Shown one piece after another: positions 47,801 to 58,216 of a DNA stretch of 64,000 nt (position 1 is the stretch's first letter; each line of letters starts with the position of its first letter). The position numbers were made by a program, and so were the translations under genes. This stretch comes from Nageia nagi. Its lineage: Eukaryota > Pinophyta. The notes below the pieces were generated by a model that was given only the letters and a program-made list of their open reading frames with translations, ran no database searches and was not told the DNA's origin. The DNA lies in contig JBITNC010000002.1 in the NCBI GenBank assembly GCA_050084985.1, positions 8,184,001 to 8,248,000 on the forward strand, written 5' to 3'.

Positions 47801-48812
47801 ATGAAGACGTCCAAATTTTGGGGCTCGATGGCTTTGGCGCTGCTTTTGCTTACAAAAACCTGCCATGCCGCAGACACCATGGCCGTGGGTGAAACTCTCA
47901 CCGGCGTTCAAACTCTAAAGTCTGCTAACAGCACCTTCAAATTGGGTTTCTTCAACCTCAACAACACGGGAAACTGGTATCTCGGCATCTGGTACGCCAA
48001 ACTCCCCGTCATGACCATCGTCTCGATTGCCAACAGAGACCACCCGCTCAAGAACAATTCCGGCAGTCTGAGCCTCACGGACGACGGAAGTCTCGTGTTG
48101 TCGTACGGGAATTCCGTTATCTGGTCCACCAACAATACCAGGAAGGCGTCGTCCTTCGCAATAACGGACACCGGGAATTTGATTGTGTATGGTGAGGGCA
48201 ACAAGTCGGAGATTACGTGGCAGAGCTTCGACAACCCGGGTAACACATTCCTGCCGGGGATGAACATAACTGTGATTTGGAAGCTGACAGCGTGGAAGAG
48301 CCCCTGGGATCCGAGTCCTGGGCAATACAGCCTTCAGCTGGATCCCGACGGAGTGAACCAATTAGTGCTAATGTGGCGGAGCTCTAAAAAGTATTGGGAA
48401 TCCGGCATGTGGAATGGTCAGTTCTTCAGCAATATCCCCGAAATGATAGGGCCTAACATGTATGATTACATCTTCTTTGATAATGGCACCTACAAGTACT
48501 TCACGTTCTCTGTCAAAAAGAGGGTAAATACTTTGCCACGTTACGTCCTGTCGGAGAACGGGAACATCCAACTGTCCACGCTTCTAAACACGGGCAACGA
48601 GTGGAAGTCGTTCTGGGTGTGGGTTCAGCCGCTTTACCAGTGCCAAGTCTACGCTATTTGCGGAGGCTACGCTTCTTGCCGACCGGACAACGTGCAATTT
48701 TGCAGCTGCTTGAACGGGTTCACCCCGGTGGATGCGCTCACGTGGCAGGCAGGGGTCTGGTCTGGCGGGTGCACCCGCCTTACCGCCCTCGACTGTAAGG
48801 CTGGTGGCAACA
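47801..48812 (+). pseudogene. G-type lectin receptor kinase, 5' part (split gene)
   Basis: This is the extracellular half of a second single-exon lectin receptor kinase. It starts at Met 47801, which aligns with Met 19356 in the sister gene and follows the same leader words (CTTTTGGT, GGAATTA, CAGAAATG). It has a signal peptide (FWGSMALALLLLTKTCHA), a B-lectin domain and an S-locus-like region (WKSPWDPSPGQYSLQLDPDG, YQCQVYAICGG). The frame is open throughout, but the conserved VWVANR motif reads VSIANR. The gene is cut within KAGGN by the retrotransposon at 48813; translation would end at TGA 48815-48817. The CAACA at 48808-48812 is the left target duplication. Alone it could encode a secreted lectin-like fragment, though I infer it is dead. 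Confidence 0.9.
48808..48812 (+). other. Target-site duplication, left copy (CAACA)
   Basis: CAACA precedes the 5' LTR and recurs at 55755-55759 right after the 3' LTR. Confidence 0.88.
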
Positions 48813-49269
48813 TATGAGAGGGTGCGCCTCTCATGGTGGGGCAAGGGGTCATGCGCACGCGATGGCATGTGGGCATGGCACCTCAAAGCACGGTTAGGAT
48901 GGGTTAGCTGGTTGGGCCGGACTAATCACCACAGTCTCATCTTGTTGGAACATCTAAGACTAGGAACACTTGGATAGTGGGCCGGAAGCCAATGGAGTCC
49001 ATGGATTATCTATGCTTGGGGTGGATGGAAGTACCACGATGAGGGAGTCGTGGTCAGTGAGCAAGGTGGCTTTGGGCCACTCTCTGTTGGTTCTCGATAA
49101 GTGGTGTCAGCCCGTGGCCGGTTGGATCGGACCATGACCTATCGGACTGGTTGGATGATGCATGGTGGAACCTTGGGCGATTGGCATGGTGTGAGTTGTG
49201 TCAGGTCAAGGGTTGGGTTGTTAAGTTGGTTGCCTACCTCTTAGGGGTGGCACAACTAGCACCGTCATA
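48813..49269 (+). repeat. 5' LTR of the chromovirus
   Basis: This 457-base LTR starts TATGAGAGGG and ends CCGTCATA. The expected TG...CA ends seem decayed here; the 3' LTR ends CCGTCACA. The limits are set by the CAACA duplication and the primer-binding site. Confidence 0.88.
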
Positions 49270-49271
49270 GT

Positions 49272-49284
49272 TGGTATTAGAGCC
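49272..49284 (+). other. Primer-binding site of the chromovirus
   Basis: TGGTATTAGAGCC differs by one C-to-T change from the complement of the initiator tRNA-Met 3' end. Confidence 0.85.
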
Positions 49285-50192
49285 CACGGTTTGGGATGCT
49301 CTGGGCACCTAACTGACCAAGACTTGTGCATGAGATCCAGTTGGAAAGGGGACATTTTGGGTAGCCATGGGCACGATCCGGAATGTGCACGTTGGCAATG
49401 AGGCCAAGTGCTAGATTTGGAGGCAAAGATCGTGTTGCATGTCGTATGAAGCAACACGGGTGTGCATGTTAAAAACGCGATGTGGGATGGTACCCCGTCA
49501 TGCGCATAGATTGTCGGGTGAGGCAATGTAGGAAAAAGACCTTCGGATGGCAGAATGATCGAACAACACATTAGTTGCCTTGTGAAGGAGTCGAACAAGG
49601 TGTGTCATCGTTAATCACCTATGAGAAATGGCATATGTGAGCTAAGTTTGATCGATTTACTATGACGATCAACAACCTTCTCAACCCGAAAAAGGATTAG
49701 TTCAAGGTGTTCAAAATGAAACTTAAAACATTTCCAGGGTGAGCAAGTTTAAGTTGCATACTCCATGTGCAGTTGACATCTTGCAATGCCCAAGAGCCTT
49801 AGGGTAGGAGGCAAAGTGGGTTAGGGTAGCAGTTTGCCTATGTTGACATGCATGAGTGCTTTGTGATGCTTGCATATTCTTGCATGTTACATTGATGTCG
49901 ATTTTTGGCTACGGAAACTAACGTTCTATTTATGCCTTGTGTGCGATGGAGGGTTAACAAATTTTTTGTGCCTTAGAAAAATTTTGATGAAAAAGTGCTA
50001 AGTGTTCGTTTGAGCTAAAAGGCCAATTTTGAGTTTCAAACTGGTGACCTCTTACAAGCAAAGTTGGTGCCTGACCATGGTGCCAAAGTCTTTTTCTTGC
50101 CTTAAACAATTTGTACTTGGTTTTATCCTGGTAATATGAACTTGGACTAGGAAAACCTACATGAAGAGGAAGTTGAACGTGTTTTAGAGACT

Positions 50193-51598
50193 ATGGGGAA
50201 GAATCTGTAAGACAATGAGAGTGATGGAGAATAGGAATGGGCTTTCCTAGAGACTTGCGAGGAGAGAATTAACAGGTTCAAAGTAGACATTATAACGGCT
50301 TAGATCGAGCAGGAACAGTAAGGTCTCGATAATGTACCTAATGCTAGGGTGTGGAACCGAAACAAGCAAGAGGACACGAAGCCAAGTGTCTAACTCTTGA
50401 GGTTGAAAATGTGCGATTGTTTAACCAAGTGATTGATCTTTTTGAGCACTTAGATGCCTCCCTTCATGAACAAAAGTCTATGCATGATCGGCTTGAACTT
50501 CTCATCAGTATCATGGTTATTTTGAACAAAAAGTTGGGTGAAGGCAGGGTCTAAGGGGGCCTTGAGGTAGCTCTAAGTGTGTAGCTTCCCAAACTCTGTG
50601 AACTTGCTTATTACAAAGGAGTTAGGGATGAGGCAATTCTGGAGGGGTTCATTTGGAAAATGACCCATTACCTAAGTTTTTGCACCCACCTATTAGATGC
50701 AAAGAAAGTCGATGCAGCAATCAATTGTCTAGAGGGTGATGCATTGACTTGGTGGAGATGAAGGGAGACAAGCAGGTTGGATGGCAATGGCATCCTAGCT
50801 TGCACATCATGGGACAAAATGGTAGATCTCCTTTGTGCACAGTTCTACATCAGTAAGGTAGCTTGCTTGAAGTTGTATGACCTCCACAAAATTGACTCGA
50901 TAAAAGATTACATCATGTACTTTAGTTTCCTAGAACCCCAGATTCATCATATGGATGAGCTTGATAAGCTGGCACTCTTCAAGCATGGTCTTCAAAATTG
51001 GGCGATAAATGAACTGAATAGCCAAACTTTTAAAACACTTGAAGATGCAATAATGGTAGCTAAGAAGTTGATCGATTATCATGAGAACTAGCCTACCAAA
51101 AAGAATGACAAGAGTTTACCAAAGAAGTTTGACTCTATAGTGAAACCATGGGATAAGAAATGCAAGTTTGGCAATAGTGCCAAGCTTCACAGTCAGACCA
51201 GTAAGGGAATAAAGATGGACAATTTCAAAAGGGCACAAGATAATAGGGTAAAGGATAATTTGGAAACCAGCAACCCAAGTTTGGTAGTGGTTGATGTGGA
51301 CCAGGGCAAGGGCCACAAAAGTTTCCAAAGAATAATGCGAACTCCACACCTAGTGGTTCTTCATGTTGCTTCGCTTGCCAAGAAGTTGGACACATGGCTA
51401 GAGAGTGTCCAAATACTACAAAATTGAATGCCATTTTGTTGGCCATAAACAACACACCTACCCCTCCTATAGTGTAGAACAATGTGGTCAACCCATCGAA
51501 TGTGAATGATAAAAATAAGTGGATTATGTCATTCCTCAATTCCCTAGCAGCTTTGGAGGTTAGCAATAAGGTCATTGACAAAGATTGAATTTACCCTT
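50193..51598 (+). pseudogene. Chromovirus gag with zinc knuckle
   Basis: Gag forms the particle and binds RNA. From about 50193 pieces of gag are readable in several frames, including WDKMVDLLCAQFY, a DYIMYFSFLEPQI segment and LFKHGLQNWAINELN (50777-51091), as in retrotransposon gag. A zinc knuckle of the form C-x2-C-x4-H-x4-C is intact at 51367-51408 (CFACQEVGHMAREC). Stops and frame changes separate the parts. The leader 49285-50192 has no coding signal. Confidence 0.8.
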
Positions 51599-54500
51599 TG
51601 AATTATGTTGAAGCCTCTGTGAATGGACACAAGGTGGTGGCCATGGTTGATCCGAGAGCCTCCAACAACTATGTATCTTCATGGTTCAACAAGCTATTGG
51701 GTTTGAAGTTAGACCCCACAGACCTTTCCTACAAAGTTCAGAATCACCCTTCTCAAGTAGTGCTCAGAATGGTTCGAAAAATTTCACTTCAAGTTGGGAA
51801 TTGGCGAGACTCAACGACACTGTATGTCATTCCTATGGACTCCTTTGATTTGGTGCTAGGATAGATATTCTCTTGATTGACTTCTGTGGTAGTAATCCCA
51901 TAACTGGACAGGTTACTCATCATGGATCCCAAAGCTCCATGCATGGTGGAATTATGCAAGCCAAAGATCGTGTGTGAGACCCCCATGTTGTCAGCTATCT
52001 GCTTAGAGAAGGCAATAAAAAAGAATCAAGGCAGTGATATGTTTCTAATGGCCATGATCAATGATTAGGGTGAGAGTGAACCCCTAGACAACAGACTTCC
52101 TGAAGAGATCAGGAATATATTGGAGGAGTTTTTGGATGTTATGCTGGACAATCTACCAAAAAGCTTCCTCCATGATGAGCGATTGATCATTAGATTGAAC
52201 TCCTACTAGGTCTAAAATTGCTCGCTTTGAGATTGTATCAGCTGTCATAAATAGAATTAGTGGAACTAAAGTGATAATTGGAAGAGTTGGTTGAAAAGGG
52301 GTATATGCAGCCTTCACACTCATCGTATGGAGCTCTCGGCTCTATTTCAAAGAAAACCAAGTGGCGAACTACAGATGTGTGTGGACTATAGGGCCTTGAA
52401 CAAATAGACAGTCAAAAATGAATACCCATTGCCACTCATAGAGGACTATTTTGATAGGTTAGGTGATGCAGTTTATTTTACGAAATTGGATCTAAAATAG
52501 GGGTATTATTAGGTCCGCATAGTGAAAGGTGATGAATAGAAAACTACAGTGGTGACCTGCTATGGCTCATTCAACTTTTTGGTCATGCTGTTTGGGTTGT
52601 GCTATGCACCAGCAACATTTTGTACACTCATGAATGAAGTGTTTCGTCCATTTCTGGATAAGTTTGTGGTCATTTACCTTGATGATATTCTAGTGTTCAG
52701 TAAGACTTTGAAAGAACATAAGGAACACTTGTCTCAAGTATTTCAAAAACTTTGAGAGAACGAGTTGTACATGAAATGAGAGAAGTGCACATTTGCCCAG
52801 ATTGAAGTGCATTTCTTGGGACATATCTTGGGTGGAAGATAGATCAGGTCGAACCCTAAGAAAGTGTTGGTAATTCTCGATTAGGAACCTCCATTAGATA
52901 TTCACGGGTTGAGATAGTTTCTGGGCCTAGCGAACTATTACCAAAAATTTGTAGAGGGATTTTTCAAGATTACCGTCCCCCTTACCCAACTTCTAAAAAA
53001 GGGAACAAAGTGGTGGTTGATGCCTGCCCGATAGGAAACATTCGATAAACTTAAAGCAAGTTTGATAAGTGCACCCATACTAGCATTACCGAATTTCACT
53101 AAGGAATTTGAAGTACAAATGGATGCCTCTAAATATGCATTAGGGGGTGTTCTCCTCCAAGACAATCATCCAATGGCTTATGAATCATGCAAATTCAGCG
53201 AAGTAGAGCATAGGTATCTAGCACATGATAAGGAAATGGTCACGATGGTTCATTTTGGCAACACTATCTCTTGGGAGAGTCATTCATGATAAAAATAGAC
53301 AACATATCGAACACTTTCTTCAAGACCTCTGCAAAGCTATCACACAAAAAGGCTCGATGGGTTGACTTCTTGGCAGCGTATAACTATAGGTTCTAGTATT
53401 ATCTAGGGAAGCAGAACATTGTGGCAGATGCCTTAAGTCACAAGTATCAACTTCGCATGCAAAATAGAGGCGATCAGGAGCCCGCTCCCTAGTCTAAGAC
53501 TCAAGTGGGGAGGAGCTCATTCTGGTAGCCATTGAAAATAAAAGAAAATCTCAAGATGAAGCATGTTAAATAATGCTCACGATAGATATTATCACTTGGA
53601 TCCAATAGGGCATAGAAAAGGATCCTCAAGCAAAGGCCATGTTGGTGTCAGTACAGAATCAGGTAACCATCGAATGTATGAGTAAGTTCAAAATCCTCTA
53701 TGGAATGCTCCTATACTCACACAACTGAGTGTATGTTCCAAAGTGGGATAGCTTGCGAAAGGATCTACTAAAGGAATGCCATGACTCTCCTTGGGCTAGA
53801 CACCCTGGGCGAGACCAAACCTTAGCATTGATTAAGAGAGGGTTTTATTGGCCGAACATGTTTCAGGATGTAGAATAGTATGTTAGAAGCTGCTTTTTGT
53901 GCCAATAGGACAAAAGCAAAAGGCAAAAGCCAGCAAGTTTGCTTGAACCACTGATAGTTCTAGTAAGATCGTGGGTAAGTGTAAGCATGGATTTCATCAC
54001 AAGGCTACCGAAAAAGGATGGGTACGCAAGCATCATGGTTATAGTTGATAGGTTCAGCAAATACGCCACTTTTATACCATGTCAGCATTCATGTGAAGAC
54101 TCTTTGGCAACTTAGTACTTCTTCAAGTATGTGGTGAAATACTGGGGTATTCCTCTCAACATAGTGTCAGGCAGGGACACAAGGTTTACGAGCAACTTTT
54201 GGATGGAGTTGTTCAAGATCATGAGCACCAAATTGCTAATGTCTAGCAACCATCATCCACAAATAGATGGAAAAATCAAGTGCATTAACAAAATTCTTGA
54301 GGAGTATCTTTGCCATTATGTCTTGGTCGATTAGTCAAATTGGCCAGACCTCCTTGACATGGCTTACTTTAGCTACAACATGTAGAAGTTTGCATCTAGT
54401 AGGTTTACTCCATTCGAACTGGCTACTAGTAGGCAACTGATTGCATCGCACTTAGTACTATCAGTGTATTACCATGCGAGTCTAGTAGTGACAGAGTTCA

Positions 54501-54990
54501 TGTAGAATTGGAAAGAGAGGATAGATTTGGCTAGGGAATATCTTCTTCAGGCACAAGCTTGGATAAAAATAGAGGCAAATCAAGGTAGGAGACCCTTGGA
54601 GCTTGAAGTTGGCTAGTGAGTGTTGCTCAAGATTGATGGAGATTATTTCAAGTCTACATCGAGTACTTCCAAAACTCTCACAAGAAAGATACGATGGACC
54701 ATACAAGGTTTTGGAACATATCGATAAGGTAGTGTATAAGATAGAACTCCCTGAGCGTATGCACATTCACCCCATCTTCCATGTTAGTCAGCTTAAACCC
54801 TTTGTGGTAGATGTAGATGATCTTGGGTGGGCCGTTCCAGCTCGTCCCCCTGCAGATGTTATAGATAAATCGGGTAAAGCTGTGGCTAAAATCAAAGGTA
54901 TGCAAAAGACCGAGTGGAGAACCAATTCCAAAGTAGAGTATCTAGTCAGTTGGGAGGGTAGCACTAGTCTTGATGACACATGGGAATAGG
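51599..54990 (+). pseudogene. Chromovirus pol: protease, RT, RNase H, integrase, chromodomain
   Basis: Protease at 51598-51864 reads AMVDPRASNNYVSS where the family has D-T/S-G-A, so the active site is lost. Reverse transcriptase runs from about 52085 (LPEEIRNILEEFLDVM) through FGLCYAPATFCTLMNEVF to VIYLDDILVFSK (about 52670-52705), where the active site is still present. RNase H has FEVQMDASKYALGGVLLQ (about 53105-53160). Integrase has RGFYWPNMFQDV, CFLC, VSMDFITRLPKKDGY and VSGRDTRFTSNFW; where the family has the catalytic Glu (TER-VN) this copy reads KIKCIN. The chromodomain VEYLVSWEGSTSLDDTWE lies at about 54935-54988 and would guide integration to chromatin. Many in-frame TAG stops occur. 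Confidence 0.9.
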
Positions 54991-55296
54991 CGAAGACTCT
55001 CTAGGATTATGAGGACAAGATCTAAGAGTATCTCTTTGAGACTTTCGTGGAACCATAGTGTCAAGGATGGTGTCCTCATATGATAGGTAGGTCAAGCCTA
55101 TTAGCGTGTGTGCAAGGTGGACTCGGATGCCGTGCACCTTGTGTAGACTACCAAGTATAGATTAGAGGGGTGGTCTGTGAACCTTTTTGCCTAGGATTTT
55201 GGTAGAGAATGCCAGAGCATTCCAGATCGCTACACGGAAGTTTGGCATGCCCACTCTGGCAGGATTAGCTTGTTAATGAGGTCATCAACATCTCTA

Positions 55297-55308
55297 AGTG
55301 GGGGAGAA
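55297..55308 (+). other. Polypurine tract of the chromovirus
   Basis: AGTGGGGGAGAA directly precedes the 3' LTR. Confidence 0.85.
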
Positions 55309-55754
55309 TATTAGAGGGTGCGCTTCTCATGGTGGAGCAAGGGGGCCATGCACATGTGATGGCATGCGGGCATGGCACCTTGAAGCATGGCTAGGACGGG
55401 CTGACTGGTTGGGCTGGATTAGTCACCATAGTCCCACCTTGCTGGAACGTCTAAGACCAAGAACACCTAGATAGTGGGCTAGGAGCCAACGGAGTCTATG
55501 GATTATCTATGCTTGAGGGTGGATGGGAGTGCCACGATAAGGGAGCCATGGTCGGCAAGCAAGGTGGCCTTAGGCCACTCTCCATTGGATCTCGACAAGC
55601 AGTGTATGGCCAGTTGAATCGGACCATGACCCGTCGGACGGTTGAATGATGCATGACGGAACCTTGAACGATTGGCATGGTGCGAGTTGTGTCAGGTCAA
55701 AGGCCGGGCGGTTAAGTGGGCCGGCTTAGGGGTGGCGCGACTGGCACCGTCACA
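55309..55754 (+). repeat. 3' LTR of the chromovirus
   Basis: This 446-base LTR matches 48813-49269 in full length apart from small indels and many transitions. It starts TATTAGAGGG and ends CCGTCACA. Confidence 0.9.
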
Positions 55755-55759
55755 CAACA
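55755..55759 (+). other. Target-site duplication, right copy (CAACA)
   Basis: It repeats 48808-48812. Removing the element and one CAACA joins the two gene halves in frame. Confidence 0.88.
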
Positions 55760-57125
55760 GAACCACGGACTGCTTCATAGAGCTTATCGGGAAAGAAACT
55801 CCTCCTGGCGCCGTCGAGTCGACCGCGAAAAATTGCCGCCAGGAGTGTCTCCGTAACTGTTCTTGTACAGCCTATGCCAACGTCGGCGGCGAGACGTGCA
55901 GGCGATGGTTCGCCGATCTGATCAATCTGAAGGACGCGTTGGGGGCCATCTCCGAAAACCTGTTCATAAGGGTGGCCGCCGCCGACGTGCCGAAGAGCGC
56001 GTCGAAGAAGACAGCCGTAGCGTGGGCAGCGGGCGGCTCCGCTGCCGTGCTGGGCTTTATAGTGGCCTTGAGTGTGCTTCTTTGTTTCTTTTGCCGTCGC
56101 CAGCAAAAGCCAAGGCACTAGTCTGAATCCGTGCCGGCTTTGCTAATCGTGTTCAGCTACCGCGAGCTCCAAGTCATCACCAAGAACTTCTCTGAGAGGC
56201 TAGGCGGCGGGGGATTCGGATCGGTTTTTAAGGGAACCCTGCTGGACAAATCCCACGTGGCGGTAAAGAAGCTGGAGGGCTCGAGGCAGGGAGAAAAGCA
56301 AATCCGGGCGGAGGTGAGCACCACCGGAATCATACAACACGTCAATCTCATCCGACTGCGGGGATTTTGTTCCGAGGGCTCCCACCGATTTCTGGTTTAG
56401 GATTATATGCCCAACGGTTCCCTTAACAGCTTCCTCTTCCCCAAACTCGGTAAAGAATCTAGCACCTTGGACTGTAAAACTCGTTTCAATATTGCCCTGG
56501 GAACTGCCCGAGGAATACTTTACCTGCACGAGAATTGCAGGGATTGTATTATCCACTGCGACATTAAGCCGGAAAACATTCTCCTCGACTCTGATTTCTG
56601 CCCCAAGGTGGCGGACTTCGGCCTGACGAAATTGATTGGACGATAGTTTAGCCGTGTGCTCACGACGATAAGAGGAACAAGAGGGTACTTGGCCCCCGAG
56701 TGGGTCTCTGGCCTGCCTATCACTTCCAAGGCCGATGTCTACAGCTTTGGCATGACACTTCTGGAGATAATTGCGGTTAGAAGAAATATTAACACCCACC
56801 GGAAATCCAGCGAGATGTTCTTTACGATATGGGCCACAATTCAGATCAACGCTGGAAACACAGTGGATTTCGTCGACAAGACACTGGACAACAACGCAGA
56901 CGCGGAGCAGGTTAGAAGAGCTGCGATGGTGGCGGGATGGTGCATCCAGGACGACGAAGATGCAAGGCCGTCGATGAAACAAGTAGTGCAGATGTTGGAA
57001 GGAAACGAGGATTTTGGGGTGCCGTCCGTGCCCATGTCTCTGCAAGCCCTCGTTGCAGAGCCCAACAGCGTTGTGTGCACTGGGATAAGGAGATCGAATC
57101 TCTTTCCTTGGCCTCCTCTGGATGA
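55755..57125 (+). pseudogene. G-type lectin receptor kinase, 3' part (split gene)
   Basis: This continues the gene cut at 48812 in the same reading phase. It has the PAN domain (KNCRQECLRNCSCTAYANVG), a membrane span (about 56012-56095) and a non-RD kinase with GGGGFGSV, VAVKK, HCDIKPENILL and DFG. Three in-frame TAG stops occur at 56119-56121 (juxtamembrane), 56398-56400 (a Tyr codon in the sister gene) and 56644-56646 (a Glu codon in the sister). One base is missing near 57073, so the last residues DKEIESLSLASSG are in another frame and end at TGA 57123-57125. There is no start or signal peptide on this side. It is a pseudogene. Beyond its end the 3' flank matches that of the gene at 19356. 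Confidence 0.92.
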
Positions 57126-58216
57126 TTGTCCTAGATTTACTTTGGCCGGAAGGGTCCAAACTTCACTACGAGGGGTGCAGTGCAGTCCACTTTTCACCAT
57201 GAAACTTTATTATATACGTAGTGTGGGCTTTGGATGTTATTAGCTTTTAAAATAGTTTTAAAATGTGTACAGCTTTTAAGATTATATGCAAAGTATTTAT
57301 ATTTTTTATTTACATCACATAATAGATTGGGAGGAGCATGGCAAGTACGTAAAAAGGATAAATGTTTGTCAGTTCTAAATATATAAATAAATGGTGAAAA
57401 GTGATTTTTTTAATTATTTATTTATATAGCCTTGGTAAAAAAGAATTACAATTGATAATCTTAAGATAGTAAATAGTATTTGTAGGAGTATATCATAAAT
57501 TTTTGCTTCAATCCTCATCTCTTTTTAGTAAGATATGATTGTTAACTTAAAAAGTTATCATAAGGATTACAACATACTCTTTAGTAGTATGTCGAACACC
57601 TTTATTTATTTATTTTGTATGAAGAAGATGATGTTCTCACACAAGGAAGGTTTGCAGGGAATTAACACCCACCATTTATTACATTAAGCATATCCACTTG
57701 CAAGTAAGGGGGTGAGATTTGATCCTGGGGTCTTCCATGAACAACTCGAGAGATTTAAACTACCCCTCTCACCAACTCCCATACACTTGCTGAATGAACA
57801 ACTTTATTTCAAATCTTATATTCTTCATAAGAATATGTTGCTTAGCTTTCCTTTGCTAAGTGCATTCATGATATATTATGATATTACATATGGAGAATGA
57901 TTCATCGGTTCAATCTAAGATAAAGGTTAGTTATTTCTCCTTTGACAATACATTTATGATATGTTATAATGTATCCAAGAAATTGAGTGGAATACTTTAC
58001 TTCCTATATATAAAAATAAGGTTGATTATAATAATAATCAACCTATAATTATTTTCTATGAAAAATAATGTAGAAATATGATCATATAATATATGATTAA
58101 AATGATGTAATATAATAATTATGATTAGACTAAGATATGTAAGGTTTAAGAAACAAGCAACACAATTCTATATGTGGTATATAGAAAATTGAAATGAGAA
58201 AGATAAGATTATCATA
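57126..58216 (+). other. 3' flank of the split kinase and a diverged piece of the long repeat
   Basis: The first 230 bases share words with the flank after 21725 (GGGTCCAAACTTCACTA, AGGAGCATG). From about 57500 to 57990 the sequence is a diverged relative of 58230-58505, about 710 bases upstream of it (AGTAAGATATGATT, TTTATTTCAAA, CTAAGATAAAG, TTATTTCTCCT). No coding sequence was seen. Confidence 0.5.

Larger units (their letters stand above)
48813..55754 (+). mobile_element. Full-length Ty3/gypsy chromovirus inserted in a kinase gene
   Basis: The element has two LTRs, a primer-binding site, gag-pol, a C-terminal chromodomain and a polypurine tract, in gypsy order (protease, reverse transcriptase, RNase H, integrase), 6.9 kb in all. 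It lies in the same orientation as the host gene and is flanked by CAACA on both sides. The LTRs differ at about 17 of the first 100 positions by eye, mostly C/T and G/A changes, so the insertion is old. Gag-pol has many TAG stops and altered active sites, so it is inactive. The chromodomain places it among chromoviruses; a Tekay- or Galadriel-like branch is possible but not tested. Confidence 0.95.

Noticed and set aside
48584-48886. Reverse-strand and off-frame open frames of 60-150 codons over the kinase genes
   Set aside because: They overlap the lectin and kinase coding frames and exist because GC-rich coding DNA has few stops.
56200-57159. A 319-codon reverse-strand open frame over the kinase domain
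   Set aside because: It is antisense to a clear kinase domain; reverse reading of these codons simply lacks stops. No domain is seen in it.
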